64,000 nucleotides of DNA from Amycolatopsis regifaucium (lineage in GTDB: Bacteria > Actinomycetota > Actinomycetes > Mycobacteriales > Pseudonocardiaceae): the NCBI RefSeq assembly GCF_001613935.1, contig NZ_LQCI01000024.1:32986-96985 (forward strand), read 5' to 3'. The notes beneath the pieces were generated by a model that did no database searches, was not told the DNA's origin, and worked only from the letters and a program-made list of their open reading frames with translations. Positions 1 through 7,278 of this stretch are shown here, piece after piece. The number at the start of each line of letters is the position of its first letter. The stretch's first letter is position 1. Both the position numbers and the translations under genes were made by a program.

Positions 1-765
1 GAGACCTTCCGCAGCTACGGCTGGCGGATTCCTTTCATCGCTAGTCTCCTGCTAATCGCGATCGGGTTGTTCGTCCGGCTGAAGATCGACGAGACGCCGG
101 TGTTCAAAGGCGAGGTGTCCCAGCGCGGCACCGCCCGGGCCCCCTTCGTGGAGGCGCTCAAGAGCCAGCCGCGCGAGATCGCCTTCGCTTCTGGCGTGCT
201 CGTAATGACCTTCGCCTTCTACTATCTCGCCGTCGGGTACCTGATCAACTACGGCACCACTGTGCTCAAGCTGCCCCGGACGACCGTGCTGCTGATCGGC
301 ATCGCGGCGGGCCTGATGTTCGGGCTGGCGATCGTGCTGGGGGCCGCGTACTCGGATCGCGTCGGGCGCAAGAAGGTCATCCTCACCGGGAACGCGGTGG
401 CGGTGGTGTGGGCGCTGGCGTTGTTCCCGATCCTGGACTCGGCCTCGGCCGTCACCTTCGCGATCGGCTCCTGCGTGACGACGCTCATCGCCGGCTTCGC
501 CTACGGGCCGGTCGGCGCGTTCATGCCGGAGTTGTTCCACACGCGCTACCGGTACACCGCCACCGGGTTCAGCTACAACGTGGCCGGAGTCCTCGGGGGC
601 GCCGTGCCGCCGCTCGTCGCGGCGGCGATCACCGCTGCGTACGGCGGCTTCGCCTTCGGGATCTTTCTCACCGTGCTGTGCCTGATCAGCCTCGGCTGCA
701 CGCTCGCCCTCCGCGAGACCAGGAACGCGGAGATGAGCGAAGCTGCGAAGGTCCCGGTCCGCTGA
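1..765 (+). CDS. MFS metabolite:H+ symporter (MHS family), 3' part
   Basis: The reading frame is open from the first base of the window, so the 5' end of this gene lies outside it; about 254 C-terminal residues are visible. They contain several hydrophobic membrane segments and the loop motif SDRVGRKK (near base 355), typical of the major facilitator superfamily. The stretch RLKIDETPVFK just after a membrane helix is characteristic of the MHS subfamily (ShiA, ProP, KgtP relatives), which import small organic acids, osmolytes or aromatic acids with protons across the cytoplasmic membrane. The substrate cannot be told. It runs in the same direction as the lactonase-like gene 660 bases downstream but is too far away to call an operon. 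Confidence 0.85.
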   Translation, partial: ETFRSYGWRIPFIASLLLIAIGLFVRLKIDETPVFKGEVSQRGTARAPFVEALKSQPREIAFASGVLVMTFAFYYLAVGYLINYGTTVLKLPRTTVLLIGIAAGLMFGLAIVLGAAYSDRVGRKKVILTGNAVAVVWALALFPILDSASAVTFAIGSCVTTLIAGFAYGPVGAFMPELFHTRYRYTATGFSYNVAGVLGGAVPPLVAAAITAAYGGFAFGIFLTVLCLISLGCTLALRETRNAEMSEAAKVPVR

Positions 766-1422
766 CGCGGTCTCCGGTGGTTCCGCACAACACCGCGGCC
801 GCGGCCTTGATCGAATCCACCGGCCAGGAGGCCCCCGCCTGGCGCCCGTTGTCCGAAGACACGTACAGGACGGTGCCACGCGAATCGTCGATGTGATCAA
901 AGGGGTTGCGGGCGCTCCAGGCTACGTGAACCCACCATTGTGAGCCCCAGAAGTGCCCAGGTCCGAGGCCTGGTGGACCAGAATGAGCTCGATCAACTGG
1001 GTCGCGGTGGGCGGCAACGTGGTGGGAAGACCGCTGCAGGACGCGGCCGTCGCGAAATATTCCCTTGTGCCGGAAGCCATATGTCATCGCACCATATCCG
1101 CCGATGGGCAGTCCGGCCACGGCCCGGGTCCGTGTTGTCCACCGCGACCAGGAAAGCCACCGTCACGATCAGCGCGAGCACGGACATCGTCCATCCACAG
1201 TGGAGTGTCTGGTCATCCGGATGGCAGATTCCCGTTTCCACTCCACTCTTCGTCGAGTCGGGCGGTGCTTTCCGCTACGACGGTAAGGAGCGGCCCCGTT
1301 GCCGGCTGTCCAACTTCTTGGACAGTCACCAGCGGGCAAAGCTCCTTTACTTCGAAGCGAGCCCCGCTCCGCTGATCTGGCTCCACGTCGAGAAGTTCAC
1401 AACACGGAGGTTTCACGCGCTC
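766..1422. other. Intergenic stretch, no convincing gene
   Basis: About 650 bases separate the transporter from the secreted lactonase-like gene. Open frames cross it on both strands, but they have no ribosome binding sites or recognisable protein sequence, and the frame that joins the downstream gene is only an upstream extension of that gene. The only structured element seen is the inverted repeat at 1306-1325. It could hold the leader and promoter of the downstream gene. Confidence 0.5.
1306..1325. promoter_or_regulatory. Inverted repeat CTGTCCAA-N4-TTGGACAG
   Basis: This is a perfect 8-base inverted repeat with a four-base spacer, about 100 bases before the lactonase-like gene. A near-identical element, TGTCCAAG-AA-CTTGGACA, lies at 5996-6013 before the SnoaL/SDR pair. 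The shared core TGTCCAA-N4-TTGGACA suggests an operator for one dimeric regulator. The adjacent GAF/Fis-type regulator (3175-4683) is a possible partner by position only. Confidence 0.4.
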
Positions 1423-2853
1423 ATGTCCAGAAACCCTCTTCTCCGCCCCCGTCGCGCGGCGGCCGGTCTCACGGCCGTCCTGTCGCTCCTCGCCGGAGGC
1501 CTCCTGGCGTCGTCACCGGCGTACGCCGCCACCGCCACTCCGGACAGGTTCCTGCTCGTGGGTGGTCTGCTTTCCCAGAACGTCGCGGTTCACGGTGTCG
1601 CCAAGGACGGCACGCTTTCCAAGGTCTCCGGATCGCCGTTCTCCGCGTCCGCCGGCTTTTCGATCGTCGTCACCCCAGACGGCAAGAAGGCTTACGTCGC
1701 AAGCCTGACCGGCTCGTCGATCACCGGGTACCGGATCGGCGCCGACGGCAAGCTCACCCCCATTCCCGGCGGGAAGGTCGGCACCGGCGCCGCCGTCGTC
1801 GGCCTCGCCCTCACCCCTGACGGCTCGCGACTGTTCGCGACCATGGGCGGCGAGGAGAACGAGGTCCGGTCCTACGACGTCGCCGCGTCCGGCGCCATCA
1901 CCAAGACCACCGCGCCCCCGGCCGCGGTTCCCGGTAACAGCGCACTCAGTCTGCCCGCCCTCACCCCGGACGGAAGGTTCCTGTTCGTCACCAGCACCAC
2001 GCTGTCCAAAGTCACCGGTTTCGCGGTCGCGCCGGACGGCAGGCTCACGCTGATCGGCCAGTACCCCACGGGGAACGTCCCGGCGCTGCCCGCGGTGACT
2101 CCCGACGGCAGGTTCCTGTACATCAGCAACGAACAGGGCGCCAGCCTGATCGGGTTCGCGATCGGAGCGGACGGCACGCTCACCCCGACACCGGGTGGCC
2201 CGTATCCGACCGGGGGTCTCCCGCACGGTGCGGCGATCACCGCCGACAGCGGCCGTCTGTACGTGCCCACCGCGGGCAGCGGCGCGGTCGAAGGATTCCG
2301 GATCGGCGCGGACGGCACGCTCACTTCCCTGCCCGGTTCATCGTACGACGCTCCGGACGGCATGCCGGGCCGCACCATCCTGAGCCCGGACGGGAAGGTG
2401 CTGTTCCTGGCCGACGTCTTCTCCCTCGGCGTGACTTCGCGGGTGCACAGCTACAACGTCGGCGAGAACGGCGGCCTGGCACCGACAGGGCTGCCCGCCA
2501 CGAACACGGGTGTGCTGATGAACGACGGTCCGTCCGCCGTGCTCACGCCGGACCAGGGGCCGACCGCGGCCGTGCGCGTGGTGTCCGCTCAGGGCGGCAT
2601 CGGCTTCTTCTCCGCGGCGGCGTCGTCCGACCCGGACGGAAGGATCGTGCGGTACGACTGGGACTTTGGTGACGGGCAGCTCTTGACGACGACGGAGCCC
2701 GAGGTCGCGCACACGTTCACCGGTGCCGGTCCGCGGACCGTGCAGGTCACCGTGACCGATGACGAAGGTTGCTCGACGAAGGCGGTCTTCACCGGACAGA
2801 CCGTCAGCTGCAACGGCGGACCGCGGGCGACGGCGAGCGTCACCGCTCCGTAA
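1423..2853 (+). CDS. Secreted lactonase-like beta-propeller protein with C-terminal PKD domain
   Basis: The 476-residue product begins with an arginine-rich signal peptide and hydrophobic core; the likely signal peptidase I cut is after AYA near residue 35, so it should be exported. The body is a series of repeats of the type LTPDGRFLFV and IGADGTLTP, the pattern of the 7-bladed lactonase family (6-phosphogluconolactonase, Pfam PF10282 type). The last 85 residues contain WDFGDG and a beta-rich pattern diagnostic of a PKD domain. ATG 1423 was chosen because a CGGAGG ribosome site sits 12 bases before it and the signal peptide starts there; the open frame extends upstream without signal. Enzyme activity is not certain: many secreted family members are structural or of unknown function. 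Confidence 0.85.
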   Translation: MSRNPLLRPRRAAAGLTAVLSLLAGGLLASSPAYAATATPDRFLLVGGLLSQNVAVHGVAKDGTLSKVSGSPFSASAGFSIVVTPDGKKAYVASLTGSSITGYRIGADGKLTPIPGGKVGTGAAVVGLALTPDGSRLFATMGGEENEVRSYDVAASGAITKTTAPPAAVPGNSALSLPALTPDGRFLFVTSTTLSKVTGFAVAPDGRLTLIGQYPTGNVPALPAVTPDGRFLYISNEQGASLIGFAIGADGTLTPTPGGPYPTGGLPHGAAITADSGRLYVPTAGSGAVEGFRIGADGTLTSLPGSSYDAPDGMPGRTILSPDGKVLFLADVFSLGVTSRVHSYNVGENGGLAPTGLPATNTGVLMNDGPSAVLTPDQGPTAAVRVVSAQGGIGFFSAAASSDPDGRIVRYDWDFGDGQLLTTTEPEVAHTFTGAGPRTVQVTVTDDEGCSTKAVFTGQTVSCNGGPRATASVTAP

Positions 2854-2871
2854 CCCTTCCGGAGAAGCATC

Positions 2872-2911
2872 GCGGTCCACCGTCCATATCGGACGGCGGG
2901 CCGCTTTTCTT
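2872..2911 (+). terminator. Rho-independent terminator after the lactonase-like gene
   Basis: An imperfect GC-rich hairpin (GCGG...ACCGTCC, loop ATATC, GGACGG...CCGC) is followed directly by TTTTCTT, about 20 bases after the stop codon. Confidence 0.65.
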
Positions 2912-3133
2912 CGCGGGCGACCAGGTGGCAAAGATCGCGAAACAGACCAGCAGCAGACGCGAGCGGTTGAGCGGACGCGACGACCGCGAGTCCGTCCAGC
3001 GGGCGCTCACGAGCTCACCGCGTTCGTTCGGGTGTGCCTTCCCGCCATCCACCCAGTGTGGCAACGTGCGACCGCGCCGGGGAGGGACTGAGTTGTCCCT
3101 CCCTCGATCGTGGTCACTGCCGTAACTTAGAGA

Positions 3134-3147
3134 CATTATATTTAATG
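3134..3147. promoter_or_regulatory. AT-rich palindrome CATTA-TATT-TAATG
   Basis: A 5-base perfect inverted repeat around TATT sits about 28 bases before the GAF/Fis regulator start. It is one of a family of AT-rich sites in front of most transcription units between 3.1 and 42.4 kb (see findings) and may act in autoregulation. Confidence 0.45.
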
Positions 3148-3174
3148 CCTGCCCACCGTGTCGAAGGAGTCGCG

Positions 3175-4683
3175 ATGGCAGACCGGATCGCACCGGAGCC
3201 GCGTGACGAGACCACTCCGCTGAGCCGGGCGGCGAATCCGGTGCTCGAACGCTTCGCCGCCGAACTCGCCGGATCCCCCGTCGCGCTGGTCCTCGCCGAT
3301 CAGACGGCGAAGGTCGTCGGCGTGCGCTCCGCGAACAGATCGTTCCATCGGACCATCGAGGGACTCGGTATCGCTCCGGGTGTCTCGTTCGGTGAGGACG
3401 AAATCGGGGTCAACGCCGTGGGAACAGCGGCGGAAACGAGGCAAGGGCTGCTGGTCCGCGGCCCCGAACATTCGCTGGTGTCCTTTCACGCGTTCACCTG
3501 TTACGGGCACCCGATCGTCAATCCGGTCACCCGCAGGCTCGAAGGGGTGCTCGGTATCGGCAGACCCTCCGGTGAGGACGACCGGCTCTTCCCGCCGCTC
3601 GTCCAGCGGATGGTCCGTGACATCGAAGACCGCCTGCAACTGGCTTCCCCCCACGCGCAGCACCGCCTGCTGACCGCGTTCCAGCAGGCCGCCCGACGCC
3701 GCGACCGTCCGGTGATCGTGCTCGGTGAAGGGCTTGTACTGGCCACACCCGCGGCGCTGGACCTCCTTCAGCCCGCCGACCACGCCGCCGTCCGGGCCTG
3801 TGCCGAACAGGCACCGTCGTGCCCTGGTGAGACACAGCGTCTGGGCCTGGCTTCCGGCCGTACCGTCGCGGTGCACTGCGCCCCGATCGACGGGGTCCAC
3901 GGGGTACTGGTGGACATCCTCGCGGATGCGCCGGCGCACCGACACGACCAGTTCGACCGTGAGCCGGGCTGGCCACTCCTCGTCGTCGGCGAGCCGGGCA
4001 GTGGACGCACCACCGCGGCGAAGGAGGCCGCCGGAGGTGATCCGGTCACCCTCGACGCCGCCGAGATCGTGCGGCAAGGCGAGCAGTCGTGGGCCGTCAC
4101 CATGGACGACGTACTCGGGAGCCAGGGCCCGGCCGTGATCGTGGACAACGCCCAGCTTTTCTCCGAGCGGATGACCGCGCTCCTGGTCCAGCGCCTGCGC
4201 GCCACCCGGCGTGAGGTCGTGGTGGTTTCGACACCAGGTGAGCATCTGGATGGCGTGCACGCGCCCTTGGCCGCGCTGTGCACCGCACGAAGGAACCTGC
4301 TTCCCCTGCGACGGCGACGGCACGAGATCCCCCAGCTCGCACAACGTGCGCTGGACGAGGTCGCGGGCCCGGGGCGCACCCGGCTCACCGCCGACGCCTT
4401 GAACGTGTTGACCGCACAGCCTTGGCCCGGCAACTTCTCCGAACTGCGGCGGGTCATGCGCGCCGTCGCCGACACGCGCTCCGCCGGAGACATCGTCCCG
4501 GCGGATCTCCCCGAGTCCCATCGTGGCAGACCGTCGCCGGGATCCCCGCTGCGCCAAGCCGAACGCGAGGTCATCGTGGCCGCCATCGAAGCGGCGGGCG
4601 GGAACAAGCGGAAAGCGGCGACCGCGCTGGGCGTCAGCCGCTCGACGCTCTACAACCGGATACGGGCGCTGCGCATCGACTGA
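3175..4683 (+). CDS. GAF domain / Fis-type helix-turn-helix transcriptional regulator (AcoR-like)
   Basis: This cytoplasmic regulator has 502 residues. Residues about 30-165 form a GAF-like sensor (GIAPGVSFGEDEIGVNAVGT is the usual signature of AcoR/MimR-type GAF regulators). Residues about 265-440 resemble an AAA+ domain with a degenerate Walker A (GEPGSGRTT, Arg in place of Lys), and no GAFTGA loop is present. The last 45 residues are a Fis-type helix-turn-helix (GNKRKAATALGVSRSTLYNR). Actinobacteria lack sigma-54, so loss of GAFTGA fits a protein that binds DNA but does not remodel sigma-54 polymerase. Start 3175 has GAAGGAG six bases upstream; ATG 3145 is in frame but lies in the AT-rich site. 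Relatives control ketone, alcohol and propane catabolism, fitting the island that follows. Confidence 0.85.
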   Translation: MADRIAPEPRDETTPLSRAANPVLERFAAELAGSPVALVLADQTAKVVGVRSANRSFHRTIEGLGIAPGVSFGEDEIGVNAVGTAAETRQGLLVRGPEHSLVSFHAFTCYGHPIVNPVTRRLEGVLGIGRPSGEDDRLFPPLVQRMVRDIEDRLQLASPHAQHRLLTAFQQAARRRDRPVIVLGEGLVLATPAALDLLQPADHAAVRACAEQAPSCPGETQRLGLASGRTVAVHCAPIDGVHGVLVDILADAPAHRHDQFDREPGWPLLVVGEPGSGRTTAAKEAAGGDPVTLDAAEIVRQGEQSWAVTMDDVLGSQGPAVIVDNAQLFSERMTALLVQRLRATRREVVVVSTPGEHLDGVHAPLAALCTARRNLLPLRRRRHEIPQLAQRALDEVAGPGRTRLTADALNVLTAQPWPGNFSELRRVMRAVADTRSAGDIVPADLPESHRGRPSPGSPLRQAEREVIVAAIEAAGGNKRKAATALGVSRSTLYNRIRALRID

Positions 4684-4704
4684 AGTTTCGCAGTGGATCC
4701 GCGA

Positions 4705-4759
4705 GTCCGTGAAGGCCTCCTTCCCTACGCTGAGGGTAGGGAAGGAGGCCTTCACGGAC
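4705..4759. terminator. Long palindrome between convergent genes (family A)
   Basis: Perfect 24-base arms (GTCCGTGAAGGCCTCCTTCC... and its complement) flank a seven-base loop. It lies between the stop of the Fis-type regulator and the convergent SDR gene, where it can terminate both. A copy with one mismatch lies at 29222-29276, so this is a dispersed genomic repeat. Confidence 0.7.
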
Positions 4760-4775
4760 CGGTCACTCATCGCGC

Positions 4776-5534
4776 TCAGTAGAGCGTGTAACCGCCGTCC
4801 ACCGCGAGCGTCACCCCGGTGACGTAGGACGCCGCGTCGGAGAGCAACCACATCGCGGCCTGCGCCTGCTCGACCGGCTCACTGCCTCGGCGCAGCGCGT
4901 GCGTCGCCTCGACCGTCTTCACGTAGTCCGGGTTGAGCTTGATGTACTCCAGGTACATCGGTGTCATGGACGTCGAAGGACCGATCGCGTTGACGCGGAT
5001 ACCCCGCTCACCGTATTCGGCCGCGGCCGCCTTGGTGAGTCCCATCAGCGCGTGCTTCGACGCGGTGTACTCCGCGGCCTTCGGGATGTAGACGAACGCC
5101 CCGACGGACGCGGTGTTGACGATCGAACCCCCGCCGGTTTCGAGCATCGCCGGGATCTCGTGCTTCATGCACAGGAACGGCCCGGTGACGTTGATGGCGA
5201 AGATCCGGTCGAAGTCCGCGCGGTCGATGTCGGCGAGCAGTTTGCCCGTGTTCGGGACGCCTGCGTTGTTGAACGCGCCGTCGAGCCGACCGTAGGCCGA
5301 CACCGCCGCGTCGACCATCGCCTTCACCTGGTCCTCGTCGGTCACGTCCGTCGTGACGAACTGGACCTCGTGTCCCTGGCCCTTCAATTCCTTCGCCAGG
5401 GTTTCCCCCGCGTCCTCCGTGAGGTCGGCGACGGTGACCTTGGCGCCGTTCTCCGCGAAAAGCCGCACGGCTGCCTCGCCGATGCCACTGGCACCGCCGG
5501 TGACGATGACGGATCTGCCCGCGATTCCGGACAT
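4776..5534 (-). CDS. Short-chain dehydrogenase/reductase
   Basis: This 252-residue SDR has the classical cofactor motif TGGASGIG (residues 12-19), NNAG (89-92) and the catalytic Ser143, Tyr156, Lys160 (YTASK). Asp37 after the second strand (VADL) favours NAD over NADP. It should oxidise a secondary alcohol or reduce a ketone in the cytoplasm. The ATG at 5534 is preceded by GAAGGAGC; the open frame continues upstream without signal. It follows the SnoaL-like gene by 32 bases in the same direction, so the two probably form an operon. The substrate is unknown. Confidence 0.9.
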   Translation of the reverse strand: MSGIAGRSVIVTGGASGIGEAAVRLFAENGAKVTVADLTEDAGETLAKELKGQGHEVQFVTTDVTDEDQVKAMVDAAVSAYGRLDGAFNNAGVPNTGKLLADIDRADFDRIFAINVTGPFLCMKHEIPAMLETGGGSIVNTASVGAFVYIPKAAEYTASKHALMGLTKAAAAEYGERGIRVNAIGPSTSMTPMYLEYIKLNPDYVKTVEATHALRRGSEPVEQAQAAMWLLSDAASYVTGVTLAVDGGYTLY

Positions 5535-5566
5535 GTTTTGCTCCTTCTGCCTTACCGGGCGGGGGT

Positions 5567-5929
5567 TCAGACCGCGAGGTCCGTCTCGGGGCCGATGTAC
5601 TCCTCGGCCTGGACGACCTTGCCGCCCTCGACGGTCGCGATCTGGATGAGGTGGATCTTGACCTCGGGCCCGTCCTCCCCCTGCGACTTGAGCACACCCG
5701 AGGTCTGGGCGAAGAAACCCTTCTCGGTCAAGGTCACGCGGGAGTTGATGAATTCCGGAAGGCCGCCGCGGTCGTGCACCGCGTCGATGGCCGCCTTGAG
5801 CGACATCCACTTGTCGTCGGCGCTGTGCCACACCCGGCAGTCCGGTGCGCAGATCTCGTAGAAATGATCGACATCGGTCAGGGCCTTGAGCCAGCCCTGG
5901 GCGAGTTCTTCCTTGGTGGCTTCGGACAT
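5567..5929 (-). CDS. SnoaL-like / NTF2-fold protein
   Basis: The product is about 120 residues with the pattern of the SnoaL-like NTF2 superfamily: an N-terminal helix (ELAQGWLKALTDVDHFYEIC), a segment of small polar substitutions and a final beta sheet ending IQIATVEGGKVVQAEEYIGP. Members are small isomerases, cyclases, hydrolases or ligand binders. The ATG at 5929 was chosen because GAGG lies seven bases before it; a GTG four codons earlier (5941) is possible. It is coupled to the SDR, suggesting an isomerisation or dehydration next to a redox step. No catalytic residue can be assigned safely. Confidence 0.75.
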   Translation of the reverse strand: MSEATKEELAQGWLKALTDVDHFYEICAPDCRVWHSADDKWMSLKAAIDAVHDRGGLPEFINSRVTLTEKGFFAQTSGVLKSQGEDGPEVKIHLIQIATVEGGKVVQAEEYIGPETDLAV

Positions 5930-5957
5930 CGTCGTCCTCACTTTCCTGGGGTCACAG

Positions 5958-5991
5958 GGATCGCTCCGACGATAGGAAGCCGGAGCGATCC
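5958..5991. terminator. Hairpin between CoA-transferase and SnoaL-like gene
   Basis: Eleven-base perfect arms GGATCGCTCCG / CGGAGCGATCC enclose a 12-base loop. It lies after the minus-strand CoA-transferase and before the SnoaL gene, so it may terminate the former. No T-run follows, so an operator role is also possible. Confidence 0.4.
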
Positions 5992-5995
5992 TGAC

Positions 5996-6013
5996 TGTCC
6001 AAGAACTTGGACA
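5996..6013. promoter_or_regulatory. Inverted repeat TGTCCAAG-AA-CTTGGACA
   Basis: Perfect 8-base arms lie 67 bases before the SnoaL-like start and just past the CoA-transferase stop. It shares its core TGTCCAA-N4-TTGGACA with the element at 1306-1325. This is a candidate operator for the SnoaL-SDR pair. Confidence 0.45.
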
Positions 6014-6014
6014 C

Positions 6015-7190
6015 TCAGGACTCGTCCGCGTACAGCACTCCCGCCGTGATCAAGTCTTCGATCTCTTCCTCGGTGAGTACTTCACCGGCCACCGCGCGGG
6101 TGTCGGCACCGACCTTCGGCGCGCGGCCGGCGCGGTCGGGGCGTTCGCCGTCGAAGGTCCACGGTGGACGGAGCAGCGCGAGACCGTCGTCCTGACGTTC
6201 CACGAGATCCAGATGCCGGACCTGTTCATGGTCGAGGTAGCCGTTCATGGACAACACCGGCGCGAAGGGGACGTCGTGCTCGGTGAGGACCTGTTCCCAG
6301 TGTTTCTTCGGCTTGGCCGCGAACTCCGCTTCGACGATGGGGACCAACTCGAAGTAGTTCGCCTCGCGGGGACGGTACTCGGCGAAGCGTGGATCCTCCG
6401 TGAGATCCAGCCGGTCCATCGCCCGGCACAGCGAGGTCCAGAACTTCTGCGACGACGACAGATGCACGGCCAGATACTCACCCGTCGACGTCGGCACACA
6501 GAAGTTCTGCGCCTGCGGGTGACGGCTGGTGCGGCTGGGATCGTGCCCGAGTTCGAAGGCCTGGGTGACGCCGTCGGTGATGAGGACGCTCACCGCCTCC
6601 ATGATGGAGGTCTCCATCCGCTGCGGCCGCCCGGTCTTGAGCCTGCCCACCAGCGCGGCCAGCACACCGGTCGCCGTGCTGAGCCCGGTGACCAGGTCGG
6701 CGCTCAGCCCGCCGGCGAGTTGCGGATGGTCGCCGTCGCTGAACAACGAGTAGAGGCCGCCGAACGCGTGACCGATCGTGTCGTAGGCGGGACGGTTCGC
6801 CAGCGGCCCGGAGGAGCCGAAACCCGTGACGGAGCCGTAAATGAGATCCGGACGCAGGGCCCGGCAGTCGTCGGGCCCCAGGCCCATCGCGGCGACCTTG
6901 CCGGGCCGGAGGTTCTCGAGCACGACGTCGAAACGGGGAACGAGCGCCTTCACCACGGCGACACCGTCGGCGGATTTGAGATCGACCGACAGGCTGCGTT
7001 TCCCGGTGTTGTACTGCCGGAAATACGGGCTGCGGTCGTTCTGGTGACGGCGGAAGTCCTCGCCGGAGCCGGGGCGTTCGACCTTGACCACCTCGGCGCC
7101 GAGCGCGCAGAGCATCGAGGTCCCGAACGGAAGCGCGATGTAGCCGCCGATTTCAAGGATCCGGATGCCGTCGAGCGGCTTGTGCTGCAT
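6015..7190 (-). CDS. Class III (CaiB/BaiF, formyl-CoA transferase family) CoA-transferase
   Basis: The 391-residue product has the family layout: N-terminal Rossmann part (DGIRILEIGGYIALPFGTSM, then LGAEVVKVERPGSGEDFR), the NTGKRSLSVDLKSADG motif, and the catalytic Asp region (GGLSADLVTGLSTATG). It transfers CoA between carboxylic acids in the cytoplasm, activating the acid without ATP. ATG 7190 is preceded by AGGCAGGAAGC; the longer open frame crosses the promoter region. It is divergent from the aldehyde dehydrogenase at 7279, and the AT-rich site 7214-7230 lies between. Substrates are unknown; succinyl-CoA or acetyl-CoA is the usual donor. Confidence 0.9.
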   Translation of the reverse strand: MQHKPLDGIRILEIGGYIALPFGTSMLCALGAEVVKVERPGSGEDFRRHQNDRSPYFRQYNTGKRSLSVDLKSADGVAVVKALVPRFDVVLENLRPGKVAAMGLGPDDCRALRPDLIYGSVTGFGSSGPLANRPAYDTIGHAFGGLYSLFSDGDHPQLAGGLSADLVTGLSTATGVLAALVGRLKTGRPQRMETSIMEAVSVLITDGVTQAFELGHDPSRTSRHPQAQNFCVPTSTGEYLAVHLSSSQKFWTSLCRAMDRLDLTEDPRFAEYRPREANYFELVPIVEAEFAAKPKKHWEQVLTEHDVPFAPVLSMNGYLDHEQVRHLDLVERQDDGLALLRPPWTFDGERPDRAGRAPKVGADTRAVAGEVLTEEEIEDLITAGVLYADES

Positions 7191-7213
7191 GCTTCCTGCC
7201 TTCCGGAGAATTC

Positions 7214-7230
7214 TACATATTTTATATAAT
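7214..7230. promoter_or_regulatory. AT-rich site between divergent CoA-transferase and ALDH
   Basis: TACATATTTTATATAAT is an almost pure A/T run with ATAT-N3-ATAT symmetry in a GC-rich region. It is placed to serve both divergent units and belongs to the island-wide AT-rich site family. Confidence 0.5.
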
Positions 7231-7278
7231 CTACGGTAAGGTCGGTCAAGGCAGCGAACGACGAAGGAGCCGAACGCG

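Noticed and set aside
940..1422. Upstream extension of the lactonase-like frame and overlapping small frames
   Set aside because: The signal peptide and ribosome site fix the start at 1423. The extension has no protein-like pattern.
3175..4683. True sigma-54-dependent enhancer-binding protein
   Set aside because: GAFTGA is missing and Walker A is degenerate, and actinobacteria have no sigma-54.
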